Origin: Prevotellaceae bacterium UBA6858
GTDB lineage: Bacteria > Bacteroidota > Bacteroidia > Bacteroidales > Bacteroidaceae
Length of the DNA stretch: 14,997 nucleotides
NCBI GenBank assembly: GCA_002451695.1
Contig: DKDC01000026.1
Coordinates: forward strand, 31,920-46,916
Direction of reading: 5' to 3'
The translations under genes were made by a program, and so were the position numbers. The number at the start of each line of letters is the position of its first letter. Position 1 is the first letter of the stretch. This document shows positions 1-5,905 of this stretch, piece after piece. Under the pieces are notes generated by a model. The model was not told the origin of the DNA and made no database searches. It was given only the letters and a program-made list of their open reading frames with translations.

Positions 1-141
1 AATTATGTCTGATATAATTCAAACTACATCAGACCTTTTCCCCGCCGTTTCAAGCCCCTGAAAGACAATTCGTTACAAAGGATGTTTCTTGCGTGGTTAT
101 TGCTTTGTAAGTCTGTGTGTTACGCATTTTTGGCTATACCG
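1..141 (+). repeat. Dispersed foldback repeat, copy A (left part cut by window edge)
   Basis: This is the right half of an intergenic repeat with three further copies in the window. It starts with the core AATTAT-GTCTGAT-ATAATT (1-19). CTACATCAGACC follows at 24-35, then an arm containing TGAAAGACAATTCGTT (59-74), a 16-mer found exactly, in reverse complement, in copy B (5777-5792). Similarity to copy C at 11579-11723 runs through the whole segment (ATTCAAACTACATCAGACC is identical) to about base 141. It therefore reaches the stop codon of the minus-strand gene ending at 134. The 7-base core is inverted relative to the other copies. The left arm would lie before base 1. The right boundary is approximate. 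Confidence 0.8.
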
Positions 142-1210
142 AAAAGTTTTTCGGCGGCAGGTTGTCTGCGCGGTGTTCCTTGAGGCGTTTCAGGAGGGCT
201 TCGCCGAGGTTGTCCTTTGGCTTGAGGTTCAGCTTTGCGCGTATGTGCGTTCGCTGGCTTGTGATGTTCCCCTGTGTCTTGCCGAGTATGGCGCAGATTT
301 CCGACTGCTTCTTGCCTTGCAGGATGAGTCTGCATATTTCCGTTTCCGAGACGCTGAGTTCCGGGAACGCTTCGGCTATCGTGGCGAGCTGGGTGCTCTT
401 TTTCACGAGGTGGTCGTTGACGGCGGAGAAAAGCCTTTCCCGGCTCTGGTCGTCCATTATGCTGAGCAGGCGTATGGTCTGCTTTTCCGAAGGCTTTTTC
501 TCCTTGCCCAGCTTCAGCAGCTCCATTGCCTGGCATTTGTCAAGCCCCAGCAGCCTCATGAGAGTTTTCTCGTCCTCGTGCAGCTCGGTGTTCTCCATTT
601 GCAGCCCCTTGAAGTCGTCGAGCAGCTTTACGCCGAGAAAGGATATGAGCACGCAGATTATCGTGAAGAGCGGCAGGAGGTTGCTTATGTCCTTGTTTTC
701 CGAGATTACGGAACAGGCCAGGTATGTGGCGAATATTATGAAGCTCATCGCGTGGGGGGTGTGCTTGAAGTGGCTTATGAGCGAAAGCATGAGCATTGCC
801 ACCGACAGCACCATGTCGCCGAGGATTACCACGCGGTAGTAGTTTTCGCCGGCATGGAACGCGCTGTAAACCATCGCTGCGGAGAAAGTGAACTGGGCGA
901 GGTAAATCTGTATTTTGAGGGTGGCGGCGAGCGAGATGATGCGCTTGAGGAATGCAGTGTCCAATATGAGAAGCAGGGCGAGCCATACGGTGTTTATCTT
1001 TACGAACACTGGCTCGGTGTCAATCAGCAGTCCGAGAACGTTGAGCGGCACGATTAGCAGTATGCCCAACGTGGAGAACATCAGGACCGAGAATCTCTGC
1101 CTCTCAATGGCGTTTGTGGCGTACAGCCCCGACACCCTTTCCACCGGATTGCCGATGTGTTTGCGGAAAAACTCCGGCAGCTTGCCTTTCCGTTGTTTGC
1201 CTGGCTTCAT
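134..1210 (-). CDS. Membrane-anchored LuxR-type helix-turn-helix transcriptional regulator
   Basis: The protein has 358 residues from the chosen start. A short basic N-terminus is followed by about six hydrophobic segments (roughly 41-63, 72-90, 103-119, 125-148, 153-170, 178-197). Next come a charged, probably helical linker (about 200-280) and a C-terminal LuxR/GerE-like helix-turn-helix (about 284-345: LSVSETEICRLILQGKKQSE through NITSQRTHIRAKLNL). The expected role is a transcription factor held in the inner membrane that responds to a membrane or envelope signal; the signal is unknown. An upstream in-frame ATG at 1258 would add 16 residues. I prefer the ATG at 1210 because the only promoter-like box (1236-1243) lies between the two. 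The gene is monocistronic and divergent from the RidA gene. Its 3' end abuts repeat copy A. Confidence 0.8.
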   Translation of the reverse strand: MKPGKQRKGKLPEFFRKHIGNPVERVSGLYATNAIERQRFSVLMFSTLGILLIVPLNVLGLLIDTEPVFVKINTVWLALLLILDTAFLKRIISLAATLKIQIYLAQFTFSAAMVYSAFHAGENYYRVVILGDMVLSVAMLMLSLISHFKHTPHAMSFIIFATYLACSVISENKDISNLLPLFTIICVLISFLGVKLLDDFKGLQMENTELHEDEKTLMRLLGLDKCQAMELLKLGKEKKPSEKQTIRLLSIMDDQSRERLFSAVNDHLVKKSTQLATIAEAFPELSVSETEICRLILQGKKQSEICAILGKTQGNITSQRTHIRAKLNLKPKDNLGEALLKRLKEHRADNLPPKNFSV

Positions 1211-1235
1211 GAACTGTTTCGTTTGGTCGGTACTG

Positions 1236-1243
1236 CAAAAGTA
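1236..1243 (-). promoter_or_regulatory. Bacteroides-type -7 promoter box for the LuxR-type regulator
   Basis: The minus strand reads TACTTTTG, which matches TAnnTTTG. It would start transcription near 1228, about 18-20 bases before the ATG at 1210. I see no clear -33 TTTG box at the usual 19-21 base spacing, so the call rests on the -7 element and its position. Confidence 0.5.
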
Positions 1244-1349
1244 ACGCTTTGCCGCCAAAGTGTGCCCCGCCGCAGAAAGACAATGGGGCTTTTGCCGTGG
1301 CGGCGGGAGAAAATTGCAGTGTCATGCCGCGTGTGCGGGCGGAAAGCGT

Positions 1350-1357
1350 TATATTTG
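1350..1357 (+). promoter_or_regulatory. Bacteroides-type -7 promoter box for the ridA-LOG unit
   Basis: TATATTTG matches TAnnTTTG exactly and lies 31 bases before the RidA start codon, so the leader would be about 25 bases. No convincing -33 TTTG is present. Together with the opposing box at 1236-1243 it makes a compact divergent promoter region of about 120 bases. Confidence 0.55.
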
Positions 1358-1388
1358 TATAGTGATAATCAAAAAAACTGACAAGACA

Positions 1389-1766
1389 ATGAAAAAAGAG
1401 TTGGTAAGCGGGAACGCTCCCGCTGCGATAGGGCCTTACAGCCAGGGGATAGAGGCAAACGGCTTTGTGTATGTGTCGGGGCAGCTGCCCATTGACCCGA
1501 TAAGCGGTAAGTTCCCCGACGGCGGGGTGGCTGCGCTCACCAGACAGTCGCTCGACAACATCAGCGCAATACTTTACGAGGCAGGGCTGACTATGCGCGA
1601 TGTGGTGAAAACTACGGTGTTTCTGACCAGCATGAAGGACTTTGCCGAGATGAACGAGGCGTATGCGTCGTATTTTGAGGATGCCGCCCCGGCGCGTTCG
1701 GCAGTCGAGGTGAGGGCTTTGCCCAAGGGGGCGCGGCTGGAAATAGAGGCGGTTGCTGCAAAATGA
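1389..1766 (+). CDS. ridA: RidA family reactive imine/enamine deaminase
   Basis: The protein has 125 residues, the usual length of the RidA/YjgF/YER057c/UK114 family. Family members hydrolyse reactive 2-aminoacrylate and related enamines released by PLP enzymes, which prevents damage in the cytoplasm. Visible signatures are GNAPAAIGPYSQ near the N-terminus, YVSGQLPIDP (28-37), NISAILYEAGL, VVKTTVFLT, the substrate carboxylate-binding arginine in PARSAVEV (R103) and the C-terminal LPKGARLEIEAVA with the catalytic-region glutamate E120. The ORF remains open upstream to 1260, but MKKELV at 1389 is the natural family start and lies just after the promoter box. The stop overlaps the next start as ATGA, so translational coupling with the LOG gene is likely. 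Confidence 0.92.
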   Translation: MKKELVSGNAPAAIGPYSQGIEANGFVYVSGQLPIDPISGKFPDGGVAALTRQSLDNISAILYEAGLTMRDVVKTTVFLTSMKDFAEMNEAYASYFEDAAPARSAVEVRALPKGARLEIEAVAAK

Positions 1767-2293
1767 GGAGGATAGGCGTTTTTTGCTCTTCGCGCGGGGA
1801 CATAAGGAAGGAGTTCCTCGACGCGGGGCGCGAGCTTGGCGCGGAAATAGGCAGACGCGGGGCTGAAATGGTTTACGGCGGCTCGAAGTGCGGGCTTATG
1901 GACGTTACGGCGCAAGCCGTGCGCTCCGCCGGCGGACGCACGGTGGGCGTGATGCCGCAGGTGCTGCTCGACAGGGGGCTTGGGGCGGATGCCGACCTGG
2001 TGTTCTACACCGCCAACCTTGACGACCGCAAGGCCACCATGCTGCGCGAGGCCGACGTGTTCGTTGCTCTGCCTGGAGGGATAGGCACGCTCGATGAGGT
2101 GTTCACCGTTGTGGCGGCAAACACCCTCGGCTATCACAGCAAGACCACCGTATTATATAATGTGTGCGGGTTCTGGCAGCCGCTGGTTGAGGTCCTGAGG
2201 AAAATAGAAGCGGAAAAGATGATGGACAGCCAGTGGGGCGGGCGGCTGAAAGTGGCATCGTCCCCCGAAGAACTGTATGGCATGATTTTCTGA
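1763..2293 (+). CDS. LOG family nucleotide 5'-monophosphate phosphoribohydrolase
   Basis: The protein has 176 residues with a Rossmann-like fold (TIGR00730/LOG family, often mislabelled lysine decarboxylase). Key motifs are an N-terminal IGVFCSSRG strand-loop, VYGGSKCGLMDVTAQAV (38-54), VGVMPQVL (61-68), the DRKATML segment (88-94) with R89 and K90, and the diagnostic PGGIGTLDE (104-112). Characterised members split cytokinin-type or other nucleoside 5'-monophosphates into base and ribose 5-phosphate. In gut-type bacteria the physiological substrate is usually unknown, so a nucleotide-salvage or house-cleaning role is inference. The start overlaps the RidA stop by four bases. Pairing with RidA would join two metabolite-repair enzymes in one transcript. 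Confidence 0.9.
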   Translation: MRRIGVFCSSRGDIRKEFLDAGRELGAEIGRRGAEMVYGGSKCGLMDVTAQAVRSAGGRTVGVMPQVLLDRGLGADADLVFYTANLDDRKATMLREADVFVALPGGIGTLDEVFTVVAANTLGYHSKTTVLYNVCGFWQPLVEVLRKIEAEKMMDSQWGGRLKVASSPEELYGMIF

Positions 2294-2320
2294 ATATCCG
2301 CAATAAAACAGGACATGAGG

Positions 2321-2362
2321 CAGGGGCGGCAAAAAAAAACAAATATTTTTTTGCAACCCCTG
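2321..2362. terminator. Large imperfect inverted repeat between the LOG gene and the sigma operon
   Basis: CAGGGG (2321-2326) pairs with CCCCTG (2357-2362). Inside it, GCAAAAAAA (2329-2337) pairs with TTTTTTTGC (2346-2354), with a 2-base by 2-base internal loop and an 8-base apical loop. It could end transcription from ridA-LOG, although the T-run is inside the stem rather than after it. Its right foot overlaps the first two bases of the ECF -35 element at 2361, so an operator or attenuation role is also possible. Confidence 0.5.
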
Positions 2363-2386
2363 TAACTTTTCCCCAACCTAACCGTC
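2361..2386 (+). promoter_or_regulatory. ECF-type promoter of the sigma/anti-sigma operon (probable autoregulation)
   Basis: TGTAAC (2361-2366) and CGTC (2383-2386) are separated by 16 bases. This is the arrangement expected for an ECF sigma factor (AAC-type -35, CGTC-type -10). The box lies 16 bases before the sigma gene start at 2403, leaving a very short leader. No TAnnTTTG box is obvious here. Autoregulation by the encoded sigma factor is inferred from motif type and position. Confidence 0.55.
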
Positions 2387-2402
2387 TTTTAAGTAGAGAA
2401 CG

Positions 2403-2912
2403 ATGAAAAAGCTCAGTTTCCGCGATGATGTGCTGCCGCTGAAGGACAAAATCTTCAGGCTTGCACTCCGCGTAACGCTCAACAGGGAAGAGGCTGAGGA
2501 CATTGTTCAGGACGTACTGATGAGAGTGTGGGACAGGCGCGGCGAACTCGCGGGGGTGGCTTCGATAGAGGCTTACAGCCTGACGGTTTGCAGAAACCTG
2601 TCGCTCGACCGCCTGCAGCGCAAGGAAAACTCAAATGCCAGCCTTGACGACGCGCCGCCAGCCGAAGCCGATGACGACACGCCCGACGAGCGGATGGTGC
2701 GCCGCGAACGGCTCGACAACATAAAAAGGCTCTTCGACAGGCTTCCAATCCCGCAGCGGGTGGCAATGCAGCTTCGCGACGTGGAGGGGAAAAGCTACAA
2801 GGAGATATCCCTGATTACGGGTCAGACCGAGGAGCAGGTGAAAGTGAACATCTTCCGCGCACGTCAGTACATACGCAAACAAATGGAGAAGATAGAGAAT
2901 TATGGACTATAG
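2403..2912 (+). CDS. ECF-family RNA polymerase sigma factor
   Basis: The protein has 169 residues, typical for an extracytoplasmic-function sigma factor. Region 2 (about 11-75) holds LKDKIFRLALRVTLNREEAE and IVQDVLMRVW, the core-binding and -10 recognition helices. An acidic linker follows (about 80-97, SLDDAPPAEADDDTPDE). Region 4 (about 105-162) holds RLPIPQRVAMQLRDVEGKSY followed by EISLITGQTEEQVKVNIFRA, the -35-binding helix-turn-helix. It should direct RNA polymerase to a small regulon in response to an envelope signal released by the adjacent anti-sigma protein. It is the first gene of a three-gene operon and overlaps the next gene by 11 bases. No SusC/SusD or FecR-type receptor is adjacent, so this is not the usual sigma/anti-sigma-FecR uptake set. 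Confidence 0.93.
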   Translation: MKKLSFRDDVLPLKDKIFRLALRVTLNREEAEDIVQDVLMRVWDRRGELAGVASIEAYSLTVCRNLSLDRLQRKENSNASLDDAPPAEADDDTPDERMVRRERLDNIKRLFDRLPIPQRVAMQLRDVEGKSYKEISLITGQTEEQVKVNIFRARQYIRKQMEKIENYGL

Positions 2913-3408
2913 TTATATCGACAAACTGCTGGAACACTATTGGCAATGCGCCACTTCCCTTGAAGAGGAAGAGATGCTTAGGGCTTTCTTCCGCCAGAAG
3001 GAGATACCGCAACGCTTTGAGCAATACCGCAGCCTGTTCAACTATGAGGATCTCGCCGCTTCGGAACGCCTTGGCGCGGATTTCGACGAAAGGATGACGC
3101 GAATGGTTGAGCAGCCGGTGGTCCGTGCGCGCCGCATACCGTTTGCCGTGCGTTTCAGGCCTTTCCTCAAGGCCGCCGCTGCCGTTGCCATAGTTCTCAC
3201 GTTGGGGAACGCCGCCCAGCATTCGTTCAAGAACAGCGACGCAAAGGCTCCCGACTACAATTATGCCACATACAAGGACACTTACGAAGACCCGCAGGTG
3301 GCATACGACAAAGTTTCGTCCGCGCTTAAGGATATGTCGAAAGGCTTGCGCCAGCAAATGGAGGCAGACTCGGCATTGCGCGTTGACAAGACAAAGAGCG
3401 TTCAATGA
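2902..3408 (+). CDS. Probable single-pass anti-sigma factor (hypothetical protein)
   Basis: The protein has 168 residues. The N-terminal 85 residues are soluble and charged (YIDKLLEHYWQCATSLEEEE, then MLRAFFRQKEIPQRFEQYRS). One hydrophobic helix follows at about 86-104 (FLKAAAAVAIVLTLGNAA), then a polar C-terminal tail rich in Tyr, Lys and Asp. The start lies inside the last codons of the sigma gene (11-base overlap), and its own stop overlaps the next start as ATGA. Cytoplasmic helical domain, single helix and periplasmic tail right after an ECF sigma gene is the layout of a membrane anti-sigma factor. I see no zinc-finger HxxxCxxC signature and no FecR domain, so the call rests on topology and context. 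The E-L-L-E/W-x-C-x-T-S-L-E-E-E opening resembles Bacteroidota proteins found beside such sigma genes. Confidence 0.65.
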   Translation: MDYSYIDKLLEHYWQCATSLEEEEMLRAFFRQKEIPQRFEQYRSLFNYEDLAASERLGADFDERMTRMVEQPVVRARRIPFAVRFRPFLKAAAAVAIVLTLGNAAQHSFKNSDAKAPDYNYATYKDTYEDPQVAYDKVSSALKDMSKGLRQQMEADSALRVDKTKSVQ

Positions 3409-3893
3409 AAAGACTGCTGACTTTTTTCTCGGCTGCGGTGCTGGCTTTGTGCTCATGGGCGCAGAGTGCGCAGGACTTCGCGGCGCGTTTCATGGAAAGC
3501 CTTTCGGGCAACGACGAAGTGAAATGCGTAACGGTAGGCCCGAAGATGCTAAACACGCTTGCAGACATAGAGGACGCGGGAAACCGCAACGGACTGAAGG
3601 AATGGACTGACGGAGTGAAGAGCATAAGGATTGTAACTTCCCAAAGCGATTCAGACGAGTTGCGAAAGGATGCCGTTGCAATGCTGAAGGCAAACCGCAA
3701 AAGATACTCGCCCTACCGCCCGAAAGGCAATGCCGATTATGGCGACTGCCTTTGGGTCAGGAAAGTCAAGGGCAAGACCGTGGAGCTTGTATATGTGGCC
3801 CCGCATTCCGAGAAAGGCTTCATGGTGATGGACTTCACAGGCAGAATAAGCGACGGCTTTGTCGAGAATTTAATGAGATCCGAGGAAGAATGA
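3405..3893 (+). CDS. Secreted DUF4252 domain protein
   Basis: The protein has 162 residues. A signal peptide covers about 1-20 (MKRLLTFFSAAVLALCSWAQ). Cys16 is preceded by Leu rather than Gly, Ala or Ser, so it is not a convincing lipobox. The mature part follows the DUF4252 pattern: an opening amphipathic helix (FAARFMESLSGNDEVKCVTV), KMLNTLADIEDAGNRNGL, a strand KSIRIVTSQ, a helix with an invariant-looking Tyr region, then WVRKVKGKTVELVYVA and FMVMDFTGRISDGFVENLM. The function of the domain is unknown. It is common in Bacteroidota, often after an ECF sigma/anti-sigma pair as here. A reasonable inference is a periplasmic or surface partner or output of the sigma system. It is the last gene of the operon, with a 4-base overlap upstream and a terminator at 4047. 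Confidence 0.82.
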   Translation: MKRLLTFFSAAVLALCSWAQSAQDFAARFMESLSGNDEVKCVTVGPKMLNTLADIEDAGNRNGLKEWTDGVKSIRIVTSQSDSDELRKDAVAMLKANRKRYSPYRPKGNADYGDCLWVRKVKGKTVELVYVAPHSEKGFMVMDFTGRISDGFVENLMRSEEE

Positions 3894-4046
3894 AGGCGGA
3901 ATATCACAGGAAAGAATACGACTGACATAAATAGTAAAACAACCAACCGCCACGTTGCGAAACGCGGCAATCTTAAAACCAAAACGAAACCGAAAAGTTT
4001 CAATTCTCTCAAAGGTAAAACAACCAGTATTGATTATCTGCGATAC
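3894..4046. other. Intergenic region with a 12-base direct repeat and a solitary repeat-like segment
   Basis: No gene is supported here. GTAAAACAACCA occurs twice, at 3934-3945 and 4015-4026, 81 bases apart. The second copy ends a stretch starting at about 3998 (GTTTCAATTCTCTCAAAGG, then TAAAACAACC). Its opening resembles the GTTTCAATTC start of some type I/III CRISPR repeats, but only one unit is present. It may be a decayed remnant or coincidence. Confidence 0.3.
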
Positions 4047-4073
4047 AAGGGGGCTTGAAAAAGCTCCCTTTTT
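4047..4073 (+). terminator. Rho-independent terminator of the sigma/DUF4252 operon
   Basis: AAGGGGGCTT (4047-4056) pairs with AAGCTCCCTT (4061-4070) around a GAAA tetraloop, with one G-T pair, and runs into TTTTT. It lies 154 bases after the DUF4252 stop on the same strand and fits an intrinsic terminator well. Confidence 0.82.
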
Positions 4074-4104
4074 CGTGTCCGCGCTTTTGTGCGGGCAAGG
4101 ACAA

Positions 4105-4136
4105 GGCGGGGCGTATGCATCGGCATACGCCCCGCC
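4105..4136 (-). terminator. Perfect 14-bp hairpin after the DoxX gene (GGGCGTATGC palindrome)
   Basis: GGCGGGGCGTATGC (4105-4118) and GCATACGCCCCGCC (4123-4136) form a perfect stem with loop ATCG, 21 bases beyond the DoxX stop on the minus strand. No strong T-run follows in the minus direction (TTGTCCTTGC); on the plus strand TGTTTATTTT follows. It may act in both directions between convergent operons. Its GGGCGTATG/CATACGCCC heart recurs at 14776-14794. Confidence 0.6.
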
Positions 4137-4157
4137 TGTTTATTTTGCGCTGTGCCT

Positions 4158-4598
4158 TCAAGCCTTGTTTTTGCGCCGCATTATCGCCGCGTCAACCGAC
4201 TTGCCGCCGGCCCCCATGTAGAAAAGCACCGCGATGACGGCAATGTAAACAAAGGCAAGCTCCCCTGCGCCGAATATGTCGCATCCGTGTACGGCGACAA
4301 GGGCCACCGCAAGGTTCACAAGCAGTACCGCCGCTGCGGGACGCGTGAGAAACCCTGCGACAACGGCTATGCTTCCCAGCGTTTCTGCAAGCATGGAAAG
4401 GGCGAGCGACATTCCGTCGCCTATTCCAAGCGGGTCGGGAAACTGCGGCATCAGCATGGAGAAGTTCACAAGTTTCCCCAAGCCGTGGATGAACATCATC
4501 GCCCCGAACACAATGCGCAGCGCAAGCAGGGCGTTTGACGTTTTCGCGCCGTTGCTCGTGGCGAGCGCGGTTTCAAAAAGTTTTTCCCTGTCAATCAT
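4158..4598 (-). CDS. DoxX family membrane protein
   Basis: The protein has 146 residues. A polar N-terminus of about 22 residues precedes four hydrophobic segments: ALLALRIVFGAMMFIHGLGK (about 23-42), MSLALSMLAETLGSIAVVAG (63-82), AAVLLVNLAVALVAVHG (88-104) and LAFVYIAVIAVLFYMGAGG (114-132). The R-x-x-x-G-x-x-F-x-x-H-G-x-x-K signature in the first helix and the A-E-x-x-G pattern in the second are typical of DoxX (DoxX/YphA/YkgB superfamily). Family members are small inner-membrane proteins, some linked to thiol/redox homeostasis; the role here is unknown. The start codon overlaps the 3' end of the nucleoside-hydrolase-like gene by 8 bases, so the two are co-transcribed and probably translationally coupled. 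Confidence 0.85.
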   Translation of the reverse strand: MIDREKLFETALATSNGAKTSNALLALRIVFGAMMFIHGLGKLVNFSMLMPQFPDPLGIGDGMSLALSMLAETLGSIAVVAGFLTRPAAAVLLVNLAVALVAVHGCDIFGAGELAFVYIAVIAVLFYMGAGGKSVDAAIMRRKNKA

Positions 4599-5607
4599 AC
4601 TGTTTCCTGAACTTTTTGGGTTTTGCGGAAGTTACCTTCACCAAAAGTTCCAGCAGCTTCTTGTCCTGTTCCGGCGTTGTGGTCAGATAGCGGTGCCTGC
4701 CGTTTGGCGAGGGGGTGAAATGGTTGAAGCCTTTGTCGTCAATGCTTATCGTGCCCCGCCCGCTGAGGTTGAAAAGTTCCGGGTGCACGAGCCATATCAC
4801 CGACATCACGTCAAATTCACACTGCGTATAGTTTGGGTCGGGGTTGTTCACGCTTGTTGCCACGATAAGCGGATGCGGGTTTGCCCACGTGAGCTTTTCC
4901 CTCATCAGCTTTACAGGGTATCTCACTTTTTCTCCTATTTCAAACGGGTTCTGCACTATTTCGCCCGGCCATTCGCTCATCACTTTTTTCATTGCCGGGA
5001 TGTCGCAGTTCACGTTGTATTCGCTGAACGGGTTTTCGCGGTAGCAGCCCATCATGGTTGACAGCACCTTCACTTTTTTAGCCACGAGTTCGCGCCCGGT
5101 GAGCGGGGAGAATTTGTCGGGCTTGGAGTCGAGCAGCAGGGCGAGGTTCGTGGCGAAGCCCACGGAGATTATCGCCACGCTGTTGTCAGGCTGTTTGGCG
5201 AGTGTGCGGCGGTAGAACTCCACGGCATCCTCATACTTTCCCTTCTTTGTCTGTTTGAATGCGGGCTTGCCCTTTGAGTTGCGGCAAAGAGCCACGGAGT
5301 CGGCGTAATGGTTTCCGTCGTTGGGGCGCGATACGGGCGTGGGGCTTTTGGCGACCGGCACTTTGCCGTAGCCATACCAGTTGAGCGAGCCGTCAACGGC
5401 GGGACACACGTTCGCGCCCTCCTTGTGCGTGCCAACGCCAAGGAGCTTGAGCTTCCCAATATCGTTGTATTTGCAGATGAATTCGAGCGCGAGTGCGTCG
5501 TCGGCATCGTTTCCGTAGTCGGTTTCGTAAATCACGCTCATTGGTTGCGCCTGTGTTGCGCCGGTTGTCGCCAAAAAGCACAGGGCGGCGATTAATAGCT
5601 TTTTCAT
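4591..5607 (-). CDS. Secreted nucleoside hydrolase-like protein with non-canonical active site
   Basis: The protein has 338 residues with a signal peptide ending at about A20 (MKKLLIAALCFLATTGATQA). Inosine-uridine-preferring nucleoside hydrolases bind Ca2+ with an N-terminal aspartate cluster. Here it reads YETDYGNDADDALAL (E28, D30, D34, D36, D37), the GNDxDD variant seen in many Bacteroidota members but with Glu in the usual first Asp position. Other matches are NSVAIISVGFATNLALLL, the EYNVNCDIPA stretch (196-205; canonical EFNxxxDPxA) and D266 near the C-terminus. That aspartate is preceded by Phe (FDVMSV) where IU-nucleoside hydrolases have His. The protein should act in the periplasm on a nucleoside or another N-ribosyl or related substrate; specificity is uncertain. 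It is first in an operon with DoxX. Confidence 0.82.
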   Translation of the reverse strand: MKKLLIAALCFLATTGATQAQPMSVIYETDYGNDADDALALEFICKYNDIGKLKLLGVGTHKEGANVCPAVDGSLNWYGYGKVPVAKSPTPVSRPNDGNHYADSVALCRNSKGKPAFKQTKKGKYEDAVEFYRRTLAKQPDNSVAIISVGFATNLALLLDSKPDKFSPLTGRELVAKKVKVLSTMMGCYRENPFSEYNVNCDIPAMKKVMSEWPGEIVQNPFEIGEKVRYPVKLMREKLTWANPHPLIVATSVNNPDPNYTQCEFDVMSVIWLVHPELFNLSGRGTISIDDKGFNHFTPSPNGRHRYLTTTPEQDKKLLELLVKVTSAKPKKFRKQYD

Positions 5608-5631
5608 GGACTTATATTATTTTACGGATTA

Positions 5632-5639
5632 CAAAGATA
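5632..5639 (-). promoter_or_regulatory. Bacteroides-type -7 promoter box for the nucleoside hydrolase-DoxX unit
   Basis: The minus strand reads TATCTTTG, an exact TAnnTTTG match, 24 bases upstream of the ATG at 5607. This gives a leader of about 18 bases. The same octamer precedes the large hydrolase gene at 14608-14615. No -33 TTTG is seen at the usual spacing. Confidence 0.6.
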
Positions 5640-5747
5640 TTAATTTTTCCGTTTGCGCGGCGCGGCACTTTGCCATATCGTGCTACTGCCAGACTATTCG
5701 CGAAATGGCAGATGCCGCCATAATCGCGTAAAGCCCTGAAATTTAGC

Positions 5748-5905
5748 GCAATGCCCAAGCAAAAGAAGCTCGCTGCAACGAATTGTCTTTCAATGGCTTG
5801 AAAGTGGCGGAAAAAGGTCTGATGTAGTTTAGATTATGTCTGATATAATTTTTCCTGCGTCCGATGTAGTTTTTCCTGTGTCCCATGTGGTTTTCGCCAT
5901 GTTTT
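5748..5905 (-). repeat. Dispersed repeat, copy B, with four 21-base units
   Basis: In plus-strand reading, four related 11-mers start at 5817 (GTCTGATGTAG), 5838 (GTCTGATATAA), 5859 (GTCCGATGTAG) and 5880 (GTCCCATGTGG), exactly 21 bases apart. The intervening bases of the last three steps are TTTTTCCTg-like. The core GATTAT-GTCTGAT-ATAATT is at 5832-5850. The arm AACGAATTGTCTTTCA (5777-5792) is the exact reverse complement of 59-74 in copy A, and similarity continues to about 5748. The element lies in the 449-base gap between the divergent nucleoside-hydrolase and LptF/G genes. Apart from the two promoter boxes I see nothing else in that gap. Boundaries are approximate. Confidence 0.8.

Noticed and set aside
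1..141. Repeat copies as insertion sequences
   Set aside because: No transposase reading frame lies in or beside any copy, and the elements are only about 135-235 bases. At most they could be non-autonomous.
89..1057. 322-codon plus-strand ORF opposite the membrane regulator gene
   Set aside because: It lies entirely antisense to a gene with clear membrane helices and a helix-turn-helix. Its translation shows no recognisable domain and the odd composition of a mirror frame.
3955..4237. Small plus-strand ORFs over the sigma-operon terminator and the DoxX 3' end
   Set aside because: They run through two strong hairpins and then antisense to DoxX; the composition is not protein-like.
5817..5890. 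The four 21-base units as a CRISPR array
   Set aside because: The units follow each other with nearly constant intervening bases. There are no unique spacers and no cas genes, so a tandem array fits better.
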